Below are positions 21,316-23,535 of a stretch of 23,535 bases of DNA, piece by piece. The position numbers and the translations under genes were made by a program. Origin of the DNA: Alphaproteobacteria bacterium. GTDB taxonomy: Bacteria; Pseudomonadota; Alphaproteobacteria; Rhodospirillales; Rhodospirillaceae. The notes below the pieces were generated by a model, which was not told the DNA's origin, ran no database searches, and saw only the letters and a list, made by a program, of their open reading frames with translations. Each line of letters starts with the position of its first letter. The stretch's first letter is position 1. The DNA lies in assembly GCA_003250275.1 (NCBI GenBank), contig QKGW01000572.1, forward strand, positions 1-23,535, written 5' to 3'.

Positions 21316-21872
21316 CGGACCTCGGTTTGCCAATAGGCGTCGATCGCCCCGACCACGCGCGCGGTGGTGATCTCGGAAGCTTCGTTGCGGGTGTCGACGA
21401 CGACCGGCGCTTCCGCATACAGGGGATAGCGCTTTTCGATGAGGTCGCCAAGGATCTGACGCGGATCCCCGGCGAGAAGGAGCGGGCGCGTGGTGCGGCC
21501 CGCGGTGCGGTAGACGAGCAGGTCGAGATCGGCGCGCAGCCACACGCACACCGCCTTTTCGAGCAGCGTCGCGCGGGTCGTCGGGTCGACGAACGCGCCG
21601 CCGCCGGTGGCGAGCACCGCGGGCGCGCCGTCGATCAGCCGCGCGATCACCCGGCGCTCGCCGTCGCGGAACGCGGGCTCGCCGAGCTCGGCGAAGATCT
21701 CGCGCACGGTGCGGCCCGCCGCGCGCTCGATCTCGGCGTCGGAGTCATAGAATTCGCGGCCGAGCTGCGCCGCGACGCGCCGCCCGATATGGCTCTTGCC
21801 GCATCCCATCAGGCCGACGAAGGCAATGGTCCGGGGAATTGCGGCGACGCGGGCGGTGACGGGGTCGGACAT
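21312..21872 (-). CDS. aroK: Shikimate kinase
   Basis: Phosphorylates shikimate with ATP in the aromatic amino acid pathway. The protein has 186 residues. The P-loop is GLMGCGKSHIG (20-30), the shikimate-binding Asp is in FYDSDAEIE (41-49), the FRDGE block is at 68-72, the TGGGAF glycine motif starts at 89, and the lid arginine is in RTAGRTTRPLLL. The ATG at 21872 gives a normal-length N terminus; the open frame further upstream has no similarity. It heads the aroK-aroB-CorC operon, whose genes overlap by 4 bases each, and is divergent from the small membrane peptide gene. Confidence 0.96.
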   Translation of the reverse strand: MSDPVTARVAAIPRTIAFVGLMGCGKSHIGRRVAAQLGREFYDSDAEIERAAGRTVREIFAELGEPAFRDGERRVIARLIDGAPAVLATGGGAFVDPTTRATLLEKAVCVWLRADLDLLVYRTAGRTTRPLLLAGDPRQILGDLIEKRYPLYAEAPVVVDTRNEASEITTARVVGAIDAYWQTEVR

Positions 21873-21914
21873 CTCTCGGGTGCGGTGGTTGGCGAAAAAC
21901 GGTTCCGGGGCGCG

Positions 21915-21943
21915 TTGAACGCCCGCCGTCGAGAGGATAGACT
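21915..21943 (+). promoter_or_regulatory. Candidate promoter for the small membrane peptide gene
   Basis: TTGAAC at 21915-21920 and TAGACT at 21938-21943 are spaced by 17 bases, each with 4 of 6 consensus positions. It lies in the 151-base gap between divergent aroK and the 45-residue gene and would give a leader of about 75 bases. Confidence 0.4.
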
Positions 21944-22023
21944 GCGACGCGCGCCCCGTAAATGGCGCGCCGCGCCGCGAGGTGGCGGGCGGTGTCAGGT
22001 TTTTTCCCAAGGAGACGGTAGCC

Positions 22024-22161
22024 GTGGGTTTCTTGCTGCGTTTGATTCTGATCGTCATCGTTCTGGCCGTGGCGGGGGGCGCGATCTTCCTCGCGACCTG
22101 GGACATGCCCGCGCCCACCTCGCGGGTGGAAAAGGTGATCCCCGCCGACCGTTTCAAGTAA
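22024..22161 (+). CDS. 45-residue single-pass membrane peptide
   Basis: A very short gene with a GTG start and TAA stop. AAGGAG at 22009-22014 lies 9 bases before the GTG, one of the best ribosome sites in the window, which supports real translation. Residues 2-24 (GFLLRLILIVIVLAVAGGAIFLA) are a hydrophobic helix, followed by a short polar tail TWDMPAPTSRVEKVIPADRF. The single Arg near the N terminus and the longer charged tail do not settle topology. The WDxPAP tail resembles that of small peptides seen beside aroK in related genomes as I recall, but I cannot check this. The downstream gene starts 16 bases after the stop and is probably cotranscribed. Confidence 0.75.
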   Translation: MGFLLRLILIVIVLAVAGGAIFLATWDMPAPTSRVEKVIPADRFK

Positions 22162-22177
22162 GACCAGGAGAATAGCG

Positions 22178-23535
22178 ATGACCAAGCGGGCCGTGCGCGA
22201 CTGGGCGGTAGCCTTGACTGTAATCGCCGCCGCCTCGCCCGCGTCGGCGCAGGTCTACGCCCAGGCGCCGATGCCGCTGTTCCCGCCCGCGTCGTCCTTG
22301 GATGCGCCCGCGCCCGTCCCGGCGCGGCCCGCCCCGGTCGAAACCGCCCCCTCCGGCATCACCATCGACGGCCTCGCCGACATCGACGTCGAGGCGGTCG
22401 GCCCGCTGCGCCACGGCTCAGCCGAGCCGTGGGAACGCGACCTCGGCGGCCAGACCTGGTTCTCGCTCTCCCGCCCCGCCGCGCTCGCGCGGATGCGCGC
22501 GCTGCCCGCCGCCTCGGCCTCGCCCGCGGCGCGCGGCATCTCGCGCCAGCTTCTGCTCACCGCCGCCGCGCCGATCAACCTGCCCGGCGCGCCGGCGACG
22601 CCCGGCGTGCTCACCACCACCCGCATCGAGGCGCTGCTCCAGGCGGGCGATGCCGAGGACGCCCGCCGCCTCGTCGCCGAGGTGCCGAGGCGCATCCTCT
22701 CCGAACCGATCGAACGCGACGCGATGCGTGCCGAATGGCTCGCCGACGCCGCCGACGCCGCCTGCGCCCGCACCGACGACGGCGTGCGCGACTACGACGC
22801 GCCGGTGTGGTCGAAGTCGAGCGCGGTCTGCGCTGCGATCGCGGGCGATACCGCGCGCGCCCAGCTCGTCGTCGGCCTGCTCGGCGAACTCGGTGCGATC
22901 GACGACGCCTACCAGCCGATCGCCGCCGCGCTCTCCGGGCGCGGCACCCCGGCGCTCAAGACGGTGCCCGAGGGCATGGGCATCTTCGAGGCCGCCGCCT
23001 ACCGCCGCCTCGGCATCAAGCTCCCCGACGCGCCGCCGCTCGCCGAGCGCCCCTGGCTCGCGCGCCTCGCGGTGCCCGCCGAGGGCGCGGTGAGCGAGGG
23101 CCACCTCCAGAGCGTCGAATACGGCCTGCGCCGCGGCGCGATCCCCGCCGCCGAGGTCGCCAAGGTCTACGAGCGCGTCAAGTTCAGCGCCGACGACCTC
23201 ACCGAGGCGCAGGCGCTCAAGGCCCCCGCCCTCGGGCCGCGCGGCCATGCGCTCTACTGGCAGGCGCTCCAGGCGGCCAAGACCTCCGAGGACAAGGTGC
23301 CGCTGCTTGGCCGCCTGCTCGGTGCGGCGCACACCGACCGCGAGGCGTGGCAAACCCTCGCGCCGCTGCTCGCCCAGCCGCTCGCCGAGATGCTCGCGGT
23401 CGCGCCCGCGGTCGATATCGCCGCCGACGCCGCACGCGTCGCGTTGTGGACCGGAGACTGGACGCTCGCGCGCAAATGGGCCGACCGGATCAGCCGCGAC
23501 GCCCTCACTTCCGACGCCGCCAAGTCCGCCGACGC
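22178..23535 (+). CDS. Secreted Ala-rich hypothetical protein (3' end outside window)
   Basis: The first 452 residues of a protein that continues beyond the window. AGGAG at 22166-22170 lies 7 bases before the ATG. An N-terminal signal peptide is likely: KR at 3-4, hydrophobic WAVALTVIAAASPASA, cleavage near ASA-Q25. A Pro/Ala-rich linker follows (about 30-60). The remainder is Ala/Leu/Arg-rich and probably all-helical, with segments such as IEALLQAGDAEDARRLVAEV and TWFSLSRPAALARM that resemble degenerate TPR-like or helical-repeat folds. Two cysteines, in ACARTDDG and SAVCAAIAG, could form a periplasmic disulfide. I do not recognise a family. It is probably cotranscribed with the 45-residue membrane peptide. 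Confidence 0.82.
   Translation, partial: MTKRAVRDWAVALTVIAAASPASAQVYAQAPMPLFPPASSLDAPAPVPARPAPVETAPSGITIDGLADIDVEAVGPLRHGSAEPWERDLGGQTWFSLSRPAALARMRALPAASASPAARGISRQLLLTAAAPINLPGAPATPGVLTTTRIEALLQAGDAEDARRLVAEVPRRILSEPIERDAMRAEWLADAADAACARTDDGVRDYDAPVWSKSSAVCAAIAGDTARAQLVVGLLGELGAIDDAYQPIAAALSGRGTPALKTVPEGMGIFEAAAYRRLGIKLPDAPPLAERPWLARLAVPAEGAVSEGHLQSVEYGLRRGAIPAAEVAKVYERVKFSADDLTEAQALKAPALGPRGHALYWQALQAAKTSEDKVPLLGRLLGAAHTDREAWQTLAPLLAQPLAEMLAVAPAVDIAADAARVALWTGDWTLARKWADRISRDALTSDAAKSAD

Noticed and set aside
18914..21451. A single 845-residue frame across aroB and the CorC-type gene
   Set aside because: The part over aroB is out of frame with the true AroB sequence; the membrane protein starts at 20179 in an ATGA overlap.
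1..23535. Mobile element, prophage or defence island
   Set aside because: No transposase, integrase, terminal repeat, CRISPR repeat or restriction gene was found; gene families and base composition are consistent with core chromosome, and no attachment-site duplicate of the tRNA end was seen.

Overview
This is a G+C-rich chromosomal window with dense, short-spaced genes. Gene content and order point to an alphaproteobacterium, most likely a Rhodospirillales relative. The supporting signs are an aerobic-type cobaltochelatase pair (cobS, cobT) preceded by a J-domain gene, an overlapping aroK-aroB-CorC block, a CheZ-like phosphatase, a DUF2889 gene and an RHH_4-type small regulator. This assignment is inferred from families and synteny, not from a database search. 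I saw no insertion sequence, prophage, CRISPR array or rRNA.

Left part (1-5800). The window opens in the 3' end of a TRAP-type fused permease. A YbaL/KefB cation:proton antiporter and an acyltransferase-3 membrane protein follow. Between these two lies a 19-bp sequence matching the DtxR/IdeR iron-box consensus at 17 of 19 positions. A tRNA-Arg(ACG) with its own terminator sits on the minus strand. Two further minus-strand genes encode an AccA-like protein whose catalytic motifs are eroded and a DUF4743-type Nudix protein.

Middle part (5900-12700). A strong promoter and structured leader precede single-chain methylmalonyl-CoA mutase, which ends at a textbook terminator. Then come an NhaD-type antiporter, an unrecognised small protein coupled to meaB (the GTPase that protects the mutase), a CheZ-type phosphatase with two tandem CheY-binding-like peptides, and rpmB (L28).

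Right-middle part (12778-18832). An FkbM methyltransferase converges on cobT, with both stop codons inside one inverted repeat. The minus-strand order of transcription is J-domain protein, cobS, cobT. With the mutase and MeaB this makes the window rich in cobalamin functions: CobST inserts cobalt, the mutase uses adenosylcobalamin, and MeaB guards the cofactor. A 430-bp gene-free stretch with two inverted repeats precedes a small ribbon-helix-helix gene, which converges on a DUF2889 gene that follows a CBS-pair protein.

Right end (18914-23535). aroK, aroB and a CNNM/CorC-type membrane protein overlap by ATGA junctions on the minus strand. Divergent from them are a 45-residue membrane peptide gene and a secreted Ala-rich protein that runs off the window.
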